In this document: positions 1 to 8,301 of the stretch, one piece after another | How positions within the stretch are numbered: the first letter of the stretch is position 1 | Layout of the letters: every line of letters begins with the position of its first letter | DNA from: Chloroflexota bacterium | GTDB taxonomy: Bacteria; Chloroflexota; Anaerolineae; Anaerolineales; Villigracilaceae | Direction: 5' to 3' | Assembly (NCBI GenBank): GCA_021414245.1 | Contig: JAIOOU010000001.1 | Location: 62,001 to 126,000 of the forward strand | DNA: 64,000 bases | Notes under the pieces: model-generated | Told to the model about the DNA's origin: nothing | Databases searched by the model: none | Seen by the model: the letters and a program-made list of their open reading frames with translations, nothing else | Made by a program: the position numbers and the translations under genes

Positions 1-63
1 ACGAATTCACTGAGGCGTTACTACGGTCAGACACCGAGGGAACTTATCAAGTCTGAGCCGTAA
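1..63 (+). CDS. C-terminal end of an AraC-family transcriptional regulator (partial)
   Basis: Only the last 20 codons and a TAA stop are in the window. They read LRRYYGQTPREL near the end, which matches the last helix of AraC/XylS DNA-binding domains, where an F/L-RRYYG-TP-E/R pattern is typical. The rest of the protein, including any ligand-binding domain, lies upstream of the window, so its target cannot be judged. The fragment is short, so the family call rests on this one motif. Confidence 0.6.
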   Translation, partial: TNSLRRYYGQTPRELIKSEP

Positions 64-127
64 TCAGCAAAGCCGTGTAGAATCCCCTACACTTGAAATA
101 GACGCTACATTATGGACGGTATCTAAG

Positions 128-727
128 ATGATCGAACTTTCTCCCATTACATTGGAAGGTCATGGCATTCGGCTCGAACCGCTGACTCTTGAACATGAAG
201 CGGATTTCTCTGCGGCGGCAGCGGATGGCGAACTTTGGAATTTTTGGTTTACCTCTGTGCCCAAACCGGAAGAGACCAAGACCTATATTGAAACCGCGTT
301 GGCAGGTTATCTGGCGGGTCACATGCTGCCGTGGGCGGTCCGCGAACTGATGACGGGGAAGATCATTGGAAGCACTCGCTATCACGATGTGATGGCGAGT
401 ATTGATCGTGTAGAGATCGGCTACACCTGGTATTCCAAAAGCTGGCAGAAGAGTCATGTCAACACAGCTTGCAAGTTATTGCTGCTTGCGCATGCCTTTG
501 ATACCTTGGGATGCAAGGTGGTCGGTTTGCGTACCGATAATTTCAATTTCAATTCGCAAAAAGCCATTGAAGGCTTGGGCGCAAAAAAGGATGGTATTTT
601 GCGGCATCATGCCATGCGCCGCGATGGATCCGTTCGTGATAGCGTCATGTATAGCATTCTTGTTACCGAATGGGCAAGTGTAAATCAGCATCTCCAATTT
701 CGACTGGCTCGTCACGGAACGCCATAA
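128..727 (+). CDS. GNAT-family N-acetyltransferase (RimJ/RimL-like)
   Basis: A 199-residue protein of the length and layout of RimJ/RimL-type GNAT acetyltransferases, which move an acetyl group from acetyl-CoA to an amine. The N-terminus (ITLEGHGIRLEPLTLEHEADF) is the usual first strand and helix. The central part (GKIIGSTRYHDV, then VEIGYTWYSKSWQKSHVNTACKLLLLAHAF) holds the CoA-binding region and following helix. The segment NFNSQKAIEGLGAKKDGILRHH is the conserved N-x-x-S-x-x-A-x-x-x-x-G-F/A-x-x-E/D-G signature. The true substrate is unknown; many such genes acetylate small molecules rather than ribosomal proteins. It stands alone, 79 bases before the next gene. Confidence 0.85.
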   Translation: MIELSPITLEGHGIRLEPLTLEHEADFSAAAADGELWNFWFTSVPKPEETKTYIETALAGYLAGHMLPWAVRELMTGKIIGSTRYHDVMASIDRVEIGYTWYSKSWQKSHVNTACKLLLLAHAFDTLGCKVVGLRTDNFNFNSQKAIEGLGAKKDGILRHHAMRRDGSVRDSVMYSILVTEWASVNQHLQFRLARHGTP

Positions 728-805
728 GGGTGTCGTTTTTTTCCAAGACGAACTCTCCTTATCCCCATATCATAGGGTCATGCCTACTGTTCAAAAGGAG
801 AAACT

Positions 806-1375
806 ATGAGAAAAATAATTGTGCACGAGTTCATTACGTTGGATGGGGTTATTCAGGCACCGGGCAGCCCCACCGAGGATACCGACGGCGGCTTTCCCCA
901 TGGCGGTTGGACGATTCCATACTGGCATGACGATATTGGCGCTCACTTTGGTCAGATCTTTGCGGATGCCGATACCTTGCTGCTCGGACGAAAGACCTGG
1001 CAGATGCATGGTGAAGCCTTCGAGCCCAACCCTGCGGAAGATCCATTTGCCGGTTTCAAGAAATATGTTGTTTCTTCGACCTTGAAATCGGCGGACGCCT
1101 GGCACGATTCGTCTCTCATCCGCGGAAATGCGCTCGAAGAGATCCGTAAGTTGAAGAACCAGCCCGGCAAGAATATCATCCTGGATGGGAGCAGTGTTCT
1201 GGTCCATACCTTGATCGAGAATGACTTGGTGGATGAGCTTTCACTGCATGTGTATCCGCTGGCGCTTGGTATGGGGAAGCGTTTGTTCCCGGATGGAAAA
1301 CGTGTCAACCTTAACCTGATAGAGTCTTCTGCGCTTCCAACCGGCGTCGTGTATCAACGTTTTCAACTTACTTAA
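806..1375 (+). CDS. RibD C-terminal / dihydrofolate reductase-like family protein
   Basis: A 189-residue protein of the RibD_C (DHFR-like fold) family, which usually uses NAD(P)H in reductions of pteridine or other small substrates. The start MRKIIVHEFITLDGVIQAPGSPTED is the common opening of stand-alone members, followed by LLLGRKTWQMH (nucleotide-binding loop), KYVVSSTLKSADAWHDSSLI, and NIILDGSSVLVHTLIENDLVDELSLHVYPLALGMGKRLF, the conserved G-S-x-L-x-x-x-L-x-x-x-x-L-x-D-E core. A good ribosome-binding site (AAAAGGAG) sits 8 bases before the ATG. No riboflavin genes are nearby, so it is unlikely to be the riboflavin-pathway enzyme. The physiological substrate is unknown. Confidence 0.85.
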   Translation: MRKIIVHEFITLDGVIQAPGSPTEDTDGGFPHGGWTIPYWHDDIGAHFGQIFADADTLLLGRKTWQMHGEAFEPNPAEDPFAGFKKYVVSSTLKSADAWHDSSLIRGNALEEIRKLKNQPGKNIILDGSSVLVHTLIENDLVDELSLHVYPLALGMGKRLFPDGKRVNLNLIESSALPTGVVYQRFQLT

Positions 1376-1407
1376 AAACAAAGAGCAGGAGCATACAAGG
1401 AGTCCGC

Positions 1408-2301
1408 ATGAAAATTCATTTAGTTGATGGCACCTACGAACTATTCCGTGCTCATTTTGGCGCACCGCCCAAGAAGGCGCCCAACGGACAGGACATTGGC
1501 GCCACTCTTGGATTGCTGCGCAGTATGCTCCTGCTTCTCTCCGATCCTGAAGTGACGCATGTTGCCGTTGCCTTCGACCATGTGATCGAGTCGTTTCGCA
1601 ACAAGATGTACGAGAATTACAAATCGAGCGCAGGTGTTGACCCGGTCATCCTGAATCAATTTCCCCTGGCTGAAAAGCTGGTGTCCGCCTTGGGATTGGT
1701 GGTCTGGCCCATGGTCAAGTTTGAGGCGGATGATGCAATTGCCACGGCAGCAGCCGAATTCAAGAAAAACAAATCTGTTGAACAAATCGTCATCTGTTCG
1801 GTGGATAAAGATTTAACACAAATGGTGGAAGGGCAGCGGGTTATTTGCTGGGACCGCAGACGTGAAATTCATCTCGATGAAAAAGGTGTGACTCAAAAAT
1901 TTGGCGTCCACCCTGAATCGATCCCGGACTTTCTTGCGCTCGTGGGTGATTCGGCCGATGGCTATCCGGGCATTCAAGGTTGGGGAGAAAAATCCACTTC
2001 CACGGTGCTGGCGAAATTCAAACATATCGAGTCGATTTCCAAGGATCCGAACAAATTAGGCCTGGGGCTGGGTCGGGCGACAACCCTGCTTGAGAATCTT
2101 CGCAATAATTACAAGGATGCAATTCTTTTCAGAGAATTATCCACTCTTCGTACAGACGTTCCGCTTAAAGAGAATCTCAGCGACCTGAAATGGCGAGGCG
2201 CTTATCCGCGCTTGAAGAAGATATGTAACGATCTGGGAGACACTCGCATCCCGGAGCGCGTTACACGCTGGCGCCAGCCTGTCCCTGCGGAATCTGATTG
2301 A
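1408..2301 (+). CDS. 5'-3' exonuclease (FEN/PolI N-terminal-like)
   Basis: A 297-residue stand-alone relative of the 5'-3' exonuclease domain of DNA polymerase I. It begins [17 protein letters not shown], the metal-binding first strand. It keeps [17 protein letters not shown], the [14 protein letters not shown] acidic helix, [12 protein letters not shown] (second acidic cluster), and a helix-hairpin-helix-like region [28 protein letters not shown], which follows the family GDSSDNIPGVPGIGEKTA pattern. It probably works as a flap or RNA-primer removing nuclease. The ATG has an AAGGAG site. Its last 41 bases overlap the end of convergent metA, so both stop codons lie inside the other coding sequence. 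Confidence 0.85.
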   Translation: MKIHLVDGTYELFRAHFGAPPKKAPNGQDIGATLGLLRSMLLLLSDPEVTHVAVAFDHVIESFRNKMYENYKSSAGVDPVILNQFPLAEKLVSALGLVVWPMVKFEADDAIATAAAEFKKNKSVEQIVICSVDKDLTQMVEGQRVICWDRRREIHLDEKGVTQKFGVHPESIPDFLALVGDSADGYPGIQGWGEKSTSTVLAKFKHIESISKDPNKLGLGLGRATTLLENLRNNYKDAILFRELSTLRTDVPLKENLSDLKWRGAYPRLKKICNDLGDTRIPERVTRWRQPVPAESD

Positions 2302-3202
2302 CATCATATGGCGTGACTTGATACACATAGTAATTCAACCAGTTTGAATACAACAGATTTGCATGTCCGCGCCAGCGAACGTCGGGCGGCTGGGTGGGGT
2401 CGTCATTTGGATAATAATTCTGCGGGACATGAATGGGAAGTCCCCTGTTGACATCGCGGTCATACTCTCCCTTGAGGGTCAGAGGGTCATATTCAGAGTG
2501 GCCGGTGATGAAAAGGTGGCGCCCATCTTTTGTGCCGGCAATGTAAATGCCGGCCTCGCTGGATTCGGCGAGAATCTGCAGTTCTCTGACCTTTTCCACG
2601 TCCGCGCGTCGGATTTCGGTGTGGCGGGAATGCGGAGCCAGGAAAATATCGTCGAATCCGCGCAACAGGCTTTCGGTCGGGGAAAGGATGCGGTGCTCAT
2701 AGACGCCGAACATCTTGCGGGGCAGGTCATATTTCGGGATGCCGTATCGGTGATACAGCGCGGCCTGCGCCCCCCAGCAAATATAGAAATTCGATTCGAC
2801 ATTTGTCTCGGCCCAATCCAGGATACGGGTCAGTTCATCCCAATATTCAACTTCTTCGAATGGCATTTGTTCGACAGGCGCGCCAGTAATGATCAGGCCG
2901 TCAAATTTTTCATTGCGGACATCCTGGAAGGTGAGATAGTGGTTAAGCAGGTGGTCGGCATCCGTGTTTTTGGATTCGTATGTGGCGGTATGAAGCAGAG
3001 TTACCTCCACCTGAAGCGCCGAGTTTGAAAGCAGGCGCAGGAGCTGCGTTTCGGTTGCGATCTTGGTCGGCATCAGGTTGAGGATCGCAACGCGAAGAGG
3101 GCGGATATCCTGATGGGCAGCGCGGTCCTCATCCATAATGAAGATGTTTTCGCGTTCAAGTGTTGTGCGGGCGGGCAGGGTGATTGGAATTTTTACCGGC
3201 AT
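2261..3202 (-). CDS. metA: Homoserine O-acyltransferase (MetA family, probably O-acetyltransferase)
   Basis: A 313-residue MetA-family enzyme, which acylates homoserine in the first committed step to methionine. The nucleophile is the Cys in [14 protein letters not shown]; the catalytic His is in FITGHSEYD. Residue 111 is Glu, in [12 protein letters not shown]. From family knowledge, Glu at this site marks acetyl-CoA use, whereas succinyl-CoA enzymes carry a different residue. Acetylation also fits the O-acetylhomoserine-using MetY in the same operon. It is the last gene of metY - four-helix-bundle - metA and has only a weak ribosome-binding site, so it may rely on coupling. The product of acylation is inferred, not proven. 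Confidence 0.93.
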   Translation of the reverse strand: MPVKIPITLPARTTLERENIFIMDEDRAAHQDIRPLRVAILNLMPTKIATETQLLRLLSNSALQVEVTLLHTATYESKNTDADHLLNHYLTFQDVRNEKFDGLIITGAPVEQMPFEEVEYWDELTRILDWAETNVESNFYICWGAQAALYHRYGIPKYDLPRKMFGVYEHRILSPTESLLRGFDDIFLAPHSRHTEIRRADVEKVRELQILAESSEAGIYIAGTKDGRHLFITGHSEYDPLTLKGEYDRDVNRGLPIHVPQNYYPNDDPTQPPDVRWRGHANLLYSNWLNYYVYQVTPYDVNQIPQGQAGASV

Positions 3203-3212
3203 AATATTTAGA

Positions 3213-3241
3213 TGATGAATGATGAATTAGAAATGATGAAT
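3213..3241. repeat. ATGATGAAT-rich repeat, left of the four-helix-bundle gene
   Basis: Holds TGATGAATGATGAAT (3213-3227) and AAATGATGAAT (3231-3241). Exact reverse complements of both lie on the other side of the 366 bp gene (3621-3635 and 3642-3652). The order of the two units is not mirrored, so this is not a simple terminal inverted repeat. Confidence 0.7.
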
Positions 3242-3607
3242 TTAGGCGGATTGATTCTTTTTTGCCGTCTTTACAGACGCGACAAAAATAGCCGTTAGTT
3301 CTTCATTCTCTTTTTGTAACTCAGCAAGTTTCTCGGCCGGAATGATCTTGCTGTCAACAAGCAATTCAAGCCAATAGCCGGTCTCATCCAATTCTTGCAA
3401 GCTTCCCTCCATTTTATTTATGAAATCAGCTTGAGATTTTGCGCGGCAGGCTTCGCGATATTGCGCTCCAACTGAAGTTCCGCTCCGCAGAATCTGTTTT
3501 CCGATAACTTGCGCCTCACCGCTTTTTGGCAATCCTTGATAGAGTTTGATGATTCGCAAGGCATGGTTCTTGGTACGATTTTTAAGGTCGATTGGGTTGT
3601 GCGGCAT
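3242..3607 (-). CDS. Four-helix bundle protein (23S rRNA intervening-sequence / Avd-like family)
   Basis: A 121-residue protein of the small four-helix-bundle family first known from intervening sequences of 23S rRNA genes and as the accessory protein of diversity-generating retroelements. Visible signatures: KNHALRIIKLYQGLPKSGEAQVIGKQILRSGTSVGAQYREA in helices 1-2, CRAKSQADFINKMEGSLQELDETGYWLELL in helices 2-3, and a last helix AELQKENEELTAIFVASV. Free-standing members are common and their function is mostly unknown. Here the gene sits between metY and metA in the same direction, with a good ribosome-binding site (AAAAGGAG) and repeats on both sides. No reverse transcriptase or variable repeat is present, so a retroelement role is not supported. 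Confidence 0.88.
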   Translation of the reverse strand: MPHNPIDLKNRTKNHALRIIKLYQGLPKSGEAQVIGKQILRSGTSVGAQYREACRAKSQADFINKMEGSLQELDETGYWLELLVDSKIIPAEKLAELQKENEELTAIFVASVKTAKKNQSA

Positions 3608-3620
3608 AGTTTCTCCTTTT

Positions 3621-3652
3621 ATTCATCATTCATCAACCTGCATTCATCATTT
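3621..3652. repeat. ATGATGAAT-rich repeat, right of the four-helix-bundle gene
   Basis: Reverse complements of the left repeat units: ATTCATCATTCATCA (3621-3635) and ATTCATCATTT (3642-3652). The second unit overlaps the metY stop codon. Confidence 0.7.
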
Positions 3653-4933
3653 TAGAAGTGCCTGATCGATATCCCAGAGAATATCTTCAATATCCTCCAG
3701 ACCAATGGACAGCCGTATGAAATCGGGGCTGACCCCCGCGGCTTTTTGTTCTTCATCCGAGAGCTGGGAGTGGGTGGTGCTGGCAGGGTGAATGGCCAGG
3801 GATTTGGCGTCGCCAAAGTTTGCCACGTGGCTGAACAACTTCAAGCTGTCAATGAATTTTGCGCCAGCCTCCCGTCTGCCTTTCACGCCAAAGCCGAGCA
3901 CTGCACTTGGGCCTTTGGGTAGATATTTTTGAGCGCGTGCATAGTCCGGATGAGTCGGTAGACCCGAATAGATGACCCAATTCACTTTGGGGTGATCGGC
4001 CAGAAACTCTGCGACAGCCTGGGCGTTCCGCACGTGACGGTCCATGCGCAGGGATAATGTCTCCAGGCCTTGAATGAACAACCACGAATTGAACGGGGAT
4101 TGGCAGGTTCCGAGATCGCGCAGGATGCCCGCGCGTGCCTTTGAGATAAACGCCAGCGGACCGAAATCCTCGGCATACACGACATCGTGATAGGAAGGGT
4201 CGGGGGTATTAAAGTTTTTATGCCTATCGCTTTTTGCCCAATTGAATTTCCCGCTGTCCACGATCACGCCGCCGAGAGAGGTGCCATGTCCGCCGATATA
4301 TTTGGATGTGGAGTGTGTGATGATGTGCGCGCCCCATTCGAACGGTCTGCACAGGTAGGGCGTGGCGGCCGTGTTGTCGATCATCAGCGGAATGTGGAAT
4401 TCCTCTGCGATCTTTGCCACTTCTTCAAGCGGGAAGATGTTCCCAAGCGGATTGCTGATGGTCTCACCGTACAGCAGTTTTGTATTGGGCTGGACCGCGC
4501 GGCGGAAATTCTCGGGGTCGGAGGGATCGACCAGGGTCACGCTGATTCCCAAACGCGGGAATGTATACAAGAACTGGCTGACCGTTCCGCCATAGAGCGT
4601 GGAGGAGGAAACAATGTGGTCGCCCGCTTCGCAAATCGCGAAAATGGCCGTTGTCTGTGCGGCGTGACCGGAACTGGTCTCCACTGCGGCAATTCCGCCT
4701 TCCAGGTCGGCGATACGTTTTTCGACCACATTGGAGGTTGGATTGCCAATGCGGGTGTAAATATTCCCCGCCTCCTGCAGGGCAAATAACCGTGCGGCGC
4801 GGTCCGTGCTTTGCAGGTCATAGGCCGTGGTTTGATAGATCGGCACAGCCCGGCTGCCCGTTGTTACCTCGGGATCATATCCCGAATGCAATTGACGGGT
4901 GGTGAAACCAAATTGACGTTCTGATGTGGACAT
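3647..4933 (-). CDS. metY: O-acetylhomoserine aminocarboxypropyltransferase (sulfhydrylase)
   Basis: A 428-residue PLP enzyme of the Cys/Met metabolism family. It makes homocysteine from O-acetylhomoserine and sulfide. Family marks: [47 protein letters not shown], and the PLP-lysine segment [24 protein letters not shown]. The 10-residue loop typical of MetY ([15 protein letters not shown]) is present. The start was set at [15 protein letters not shown] because AAGAGGAGAG lies just before it. A longer reading frame runs upstream, but it would cross the riboswitch terminator. It is the first gene of the met operon and is controlled by the SAM-I riboswitch upstream. Confidence 0.94.
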   Translation of the reverse strand: MSTSERQFGFTTRQLHSGYDPEVTTGSRAVPIYQTTAYDLQSTDRAARLFALQEAGNIYTRIGNPTSNVVEKRIADLEGGIAAVETSSGHAAQTTAIFAICEAGDHIVSSSTLYGGTVSQFLYTFPRLGISVTLVDPSDPENFRRAVQPNTKLLYGETISNPLGNIFPLEEVAKIAEEFHIPLMIDNTAATPYLCRPFEWGAHIITHSTSKYIGGHGTSLGGVIVDSGKFNWAKSDRHKNFNTPDPSYHDVVYAEDFGPLAFISKARAGILRDLGTCQSPFNSWLFIQGLETLSLRMDRHVRNAQAVAEFLADHPKVNWVIYSGLPTHPDYARAQKYLPKGPSAVLGFGVKGRREAGAKFIDSLKLFSHVANFGDAKSLAIHPASTTHSQLSDEEQKAAGVSPDFIRLSIGLEDIEDILWDIDQALLK

Positions 4934-4977
4934 GAGACTCTCCTCTTGAATATGATTTATCCGCCCTTCAGAAGAGT

Positions 4978-5014
4978 TAAAAAAAATCACCTCTTCTGAA
5001 AGTACAAGAAGAGG
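4978..5014 (-). terminator. Intrinsic terminator of the SAM-I riboswitch
   Basis: On the minus strand CCTCTTCT and AGAAGAGG form an 8 bp stem (4990-5014), followed by TGATTTTTTTT. The 5' arm CCTCTT can instead pair with GAGAGG, the 3' strand of riboswitch helix P1, which gives a plausible antiterminator. Confidence 0.88.
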
Positions 5015-5030
5015 TACATACGATACCGTC

Positions 5031-5148
5031 CTCTCATCTTCCAGTGTTTGAATGACGATTGCCATTCAGCTGTCGGAGTTGGCACCATGACTTTCGCCTG
5101 GTTGCCGAGACTTCAAAGGGCCGTTCCCTCAGTCTCTCTGGATAAGAG
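5031..5148 (-). promoter_or_regulatory. SAM-I (S-box) riboswitch
   Basis: Minus-strand RNA with the S-box core: CUCUUAUC (5148-5141) closes helix P1 with GAUGAGAG (5038-5031), all eight pairs formed. Inside lie CAGAGAGACUGAGGGA, the GGCCCUUUGAAG segment, the CGGCAACC element and a later helix (GAAUGGCAAUCGUCAUUC). This order matches the known SAM-I consensus. With SAM bound, P1 holds its 3' strand, the downstream terminator forms, and metY - four-helix-bundle - metA is off. Without SAM, GAGAGG is free to break the terminator. No covariance search could be run. Confidence 0.94.
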
Positions 5149-5167
5149 CGAATATTTAATTGGCCGG

Positions 5168-5197
5168 TTTATATCATATTGTCCGAAAAAATGTCAA
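5168..5197 (-). promoter_or_regulatory. Promoter of the met operon
   Basis: TTGACA (5197-5192) and TATAAA (5173-5168) with an 18 base spacer on the minus strand. Transcription would start near 5160, just before the riboswitch. Confidence 0.7.
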
Positions 5198-5452
5198 TGG
5201 TATTTGAAACGAAATCAATCCATGCCATCGATTTCCGAAGATTTAGTTTCGCATTTCATAAGCGGAGCGTGCAATGGTCCCCGAATAAAAACCGGATGCG
5301 ACAATGGCATGCCCGTAAACCACACAGCAGCCATCGTGGCATTTTCGCTCCATGATCACAGCGGTACTAGGGTTGAGAAAACATTTGTTGCAGCATCAGA
5401 TTTCGGCTGACGGGCAAGCCGCACCGATATGAGTAACCCTCGAATCCCAGTG
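5198..5452. other. Intergenic region without a recognisable gene
   Basis: Between the divergent met and pur promoters. Short reading frames here show no known motif or ribosome-binding site, and no clear repeat or RNA structure was seen. Confidence 0.6.
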
Positions 5453-5481
5453 TTGACTAGACAACTTCATAGAGGTAAAAT
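5453..5481 (+). promoter_or_regulatory. Promoter of the purine operon
   Basis: TTGACT (5453-5458) and TAAAAT (5476-5481) with a 17 base spacer, ending 27 bases before the purL start. No purine riboswitch or PurR-like palindrome was recognised between promoter and gene. Confidence 0.65.
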
Positions 5482-5508
5482 GACAGCGATTTACAAAAAG
5501 GCCCGGCC

Positions 5509-8301
5509 ATGTCCATATATAAATTCCTTGTCTTCAATAATAATGACCCGCGAATGACCGGTTATTTAACCGATGCGCAGGCGCTTGGATTCCAGCACCT
5601 CCAGGGGCTTATGGTCCATGACCTTTACTATATTGAGGGCCAACTGTCGCAGGAAGGGTTGCAGCAGTTGGCCCTCAAACTTTTAACCGACCCGGTCACT
5701 CAATCCATCAAATGGATCGAACTGCCGGGGACTCTCGCATCAGACTCACCCGGGGCTGATGCGGTTCTTCTGGAAGTGGCCCTTCGCCCCGGAGTGACCG
5801 ATCCTGTGGCCGAACAGATCGTGCGCGCGGCATATGAGATTGGAATCGATGGAGTCTGGCGCGCAGCGACCGCCCAGCGTTTTGTTCTTAAGTTCAATGA
5901 GCCGGCTGAACAGCCGGCAGTGGATCAGATCGTGAAAAATCTGCTGGCCAACCCCGTCATTCAGCACTGGGCGATGGGGGAGATCATCCCGTCCTTCCCG
6001 CAGGAAGCGGAATCAAGCGGAACTGTGGAGATTCTTCCCATCCGCTCGTTGGATCAAGAGGAACTGCTTGCCCTTTCCAGGGAGCGGCGTGCGGCGTTGG
6101 ACCTGGCCGAGATGCAGGCCGTTCAAAATTATTTTCTCAAGGAGCAGCGCGACCCAACGGATGTTGAATTCGAAACCATCGCACAAACCTGGAGCGAACA
6201 CTGCGTCCATAAGACTTTCAAGGCAAGGATCACAAGGGACGACGGACAGGTGATTGATTCGCTGATCAAGACCTATCTTAAGTCTGCAACGGACAAAATT
6301 AATGCACCCTGGGTCATTTCTGCATTTGTGGACAATGCCGGCATCATCGACTTCGATGATGAATTCGAGATCTCCTTCAAAGCCGAGACGCACAACCATC
6401 CATCTGCAGTGGAGCCCTTTGGCGGCGCGAACACAGGTGTCGGAGGAGTGATCCGCGATATCCTCGGCGTCTCAGCCAAACCGATCGCGAATACGGATGT
6501 GCTTTGCTTCGGCTCCCAGGACCTTGACCCAAATTCACTGCCGGAAGGTGTGCTGCATCCGCGCCGCATTCAGTCGGGAGTGGTTGCCGGCGTGCAGGAT
6601 TATGGCAACAAGATTGGCATTCCGACGGTGAATGGCGCGATTCTGTATGACGAAGGCTATACCGCCAATCCACTCGTTTTCTGTGGATGTGTGGGCATTG
6701 CGCCGAAGGGAAGGCATCATAAGGATCCGCAGGCGCGTGACCGGGTGGCCGTGCTCGGCGGACGCACCGGTCGCGATGGTCTGCGCGGCGCGACGTTTTC
6801 CTCAATGACCATGGATGCGCAAACGGGTGAAGTCTCCGGCGCCTCGGTGCAGATAGGCGATCCCATCACCGAAAAAGGCCTGATCGATGTCATCGTACGT
6901 GCACGGGACCTCGGACTGTACAACGACATCACCGATTGCGGCGCAGGCGGATTGTCATCCGCTGTTGGGGAAATGGCATCCTCCATCGGCTGTGATGTCG
7001 ACCTGGCCCGTGTACGCCTGAAGTATCCCGGCCTCGCTCCCTGGGAGATCTGGCTTTCCGAGGCACAGGAACGCATGGTACTGGCCGTCCCGCCGGAACA
7101 TTATCCCGCCCTCCAGGAATTATGTGACACCTTCGATACGGAACTGACCTACATCGGCGAATTCACAGGGGATGGCCGGCTCGTGGTGCGTTACGGTGAA
7201 AGCGTTGTTGTTGACATGGATAATGAATTTTTGCATGAGGGCATTCCACAAAGACAATTGAAGGCGGTCATTGAAAAGGTGTCATTCAAGTCCCGGGCTT
7301 TCGATATCGAAAATTCAAACATCAGGGACCGTCTGCTTGCGCTACTCTCCTCCCCAAATATCGCCAGCAAGGCCCCCGTCATCCGCCTGTACGATCACGA
7401 AATACAGGGTGGAACGGTGGTCAAACCATTGACTGGTGTTGAAGCGGATGCGCCCTCCGATGCGGCTGTGATCAAGCCGATGGGCACGAAAGGGCTCAAA
7501 GGCATTGTGCTTTCGAACGGAATTAATCCCGAATATGGGAAGCGGGATGCCTATCAAATGGCCTGGTCGGTGATGGATGAAGCCGTTCGCAATGCGGTCG
7601 CCGTCGGCGCCGATCCTGACCGGATTGCAGTTCTCGATAACTTTTGCTGGGGGGACCCACTTCGTCCGGAGACGCTCGGCTCGCTGGTCGAAGCCTGCCG
7701 CGGTTGTCATGATGCATCCTTGTTTTATGGGACGCCTTTTATTAGCGGAAAAGATTCACTTAACAATGAATATCTCGGGGCAGACGGGCAGCGCCATGCC
7801 ATTCCACCGACTTTATTGATCTCCGCGATTGGAGTAATTCAGGATGTTAATCAGGCCGTCACCATGGACCTGAAAAAGGCAAATAATCTTATCTATCTGG
7901 CCGGCGAGTTTTTGCCGGGGTCGGAAGGAGTGGTTCCCATTGTGCCGGCATCCACCCCCGGTGTTTACCGTGCCATGCATCAAGCCATTAAAAGCGGACT
8001 TGTAAAATCCGTGCATGATCTTAGTGAAGGCGGTCTTGCGGTTACTGCCGCGGAAATGTGCCTCGGCGGTCGGCTTGGGATGAAGGTGAATTCGGAAGCA
8101 TCCATTTTGTTCAGCGAGGTTAATGGGTGTTTTCTGGTAGAGGTGGCTCCTGGAAAAGCCAGCGCTTTTGAAGCGCAATTTGACGGACTGCCCATTTGTA
8201 AAATCGGAAAAGTCATCCCCGATCCCATTCTCAGGATTTCCAATCTTGACATCCCCCTGGTGGATCTCTTTCAAGCCTTTAACAATCCCTTACATCTATG
8301 A
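5509..8301 (+). CDS. purL: Phosphoribosylformylglycinamidine synthase, PurS-PurL fusion
   Basis: A 930-residue protein that uses glutamine-derived ammonia and ATP to turn FGAR into FGAM, step 4 of purine synthesis. Residues 1 to about 170 hold two PurS-like units: each ends in a similar stretch (LLTDPVTQSIKWIEL and LLANPVIQHWAMGEI), and the second begins LEVALRPGVTDP as in PurS. The small-PurL catalytic part follows, with TWSEHCVHK (about 227-235), AETHNHPSAVEPFGGANTG (from about 292), DCGAGGLSSAVGEMA, ISGKDSLNNEY and HDLSEGGLAV. The glutaminase is the separate PurQ encoded next, overlapping by 4 bases. The architecture lies between the three-part PurS/L/Q enzyme and the single long PurL. First gene of the pur-car operon. 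Confidence 0.95.
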   Translation: MSIYKFLVFNNNDPRMTGYLTDAQALGFQHLQGLMVHDLYYIEGQLSQEGLQQLALKLLTDPVTQSIKWIELPGTLASDSPGADAVLLEVALRPGVTDPVAEQIVRAAYEIGIDGVWRAATAQRFVLKFNEPAEQPAVDQIVKNLLANPVIQHWAMGEIIPSFPQEAESSGTVEILPIRSLDQEELLALSRERRAALDLAEMQAVQNYFLKEQRDPTDVEFETIAQTWSEHCVHKTFKARITRDDGQVIDSLIKTYLKSATDKINAPWVISAFVDNAGIIDFDDEFEISFKAETHNHPSAVEPFGGANTGVGGVIRDILGVSAKPIANTDVLCFGSQDLDPNSLPEGVLHPRRIQSGVVAGVQDYGNKIGIPTVNGAILYDEGYTANPLVFCGCVGIAPKGRHHKDPQARDRVAVLGGRTGRDGLRGATFSSMTMDAQTGEVSGASVQIGDPITEKGLIDVIVRARDLGLYNDITDCGAGGLSSAVGEMASSIGCDVDLARVRLKYPGLAPWEIWLSEAQERMVLAVPPEHYPALQELCDTFDTELTYIGEFTGDGRLVVRYGESVVVDMDNEFLHEGIPQRQLKAVIEKVSFKSRAFDIENSNIRDRLLALLSSPNIASKAPVIRLYDHEIQGGTVVKPLTGVEADAPSDAAVIKPMGTKGLKGIVLSNGINPEYGKRDAYQMAWSVMDEAVRNAVAVGADPDRIAVLDNFCWGDPLRPETLGSLVEACRGCHDASLFYGTPFISGKDSLNNEYLGADGQRHAIPPTLLISAIGVIQDVNQAVTMDLKKANNLIYLAGEFLPGSEGVVPIVPASTPGVYRAMHQAIKSGLVKSVHDLSEGGLAVTAAEMCLGGRLGMKVNSEASILFSEVNGCFLVEVAPGKASAFEAQFDGLPICKIGKVIPDPILRISNLDIPLVDLFQAFNNPLHL

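Noticed and set aside
3242-3607. Diversity-generating retroelement accessory gene (Avd)
   Set aside because: No reverse transcriptase, template repeat or variable repeat is present.
5048-5410. 120-codon frame between metY and purL
   Set aside because: It runs through the SAM-I riboswitch and promoter in the opposite direction and has no ribosome-binding site or similarity.
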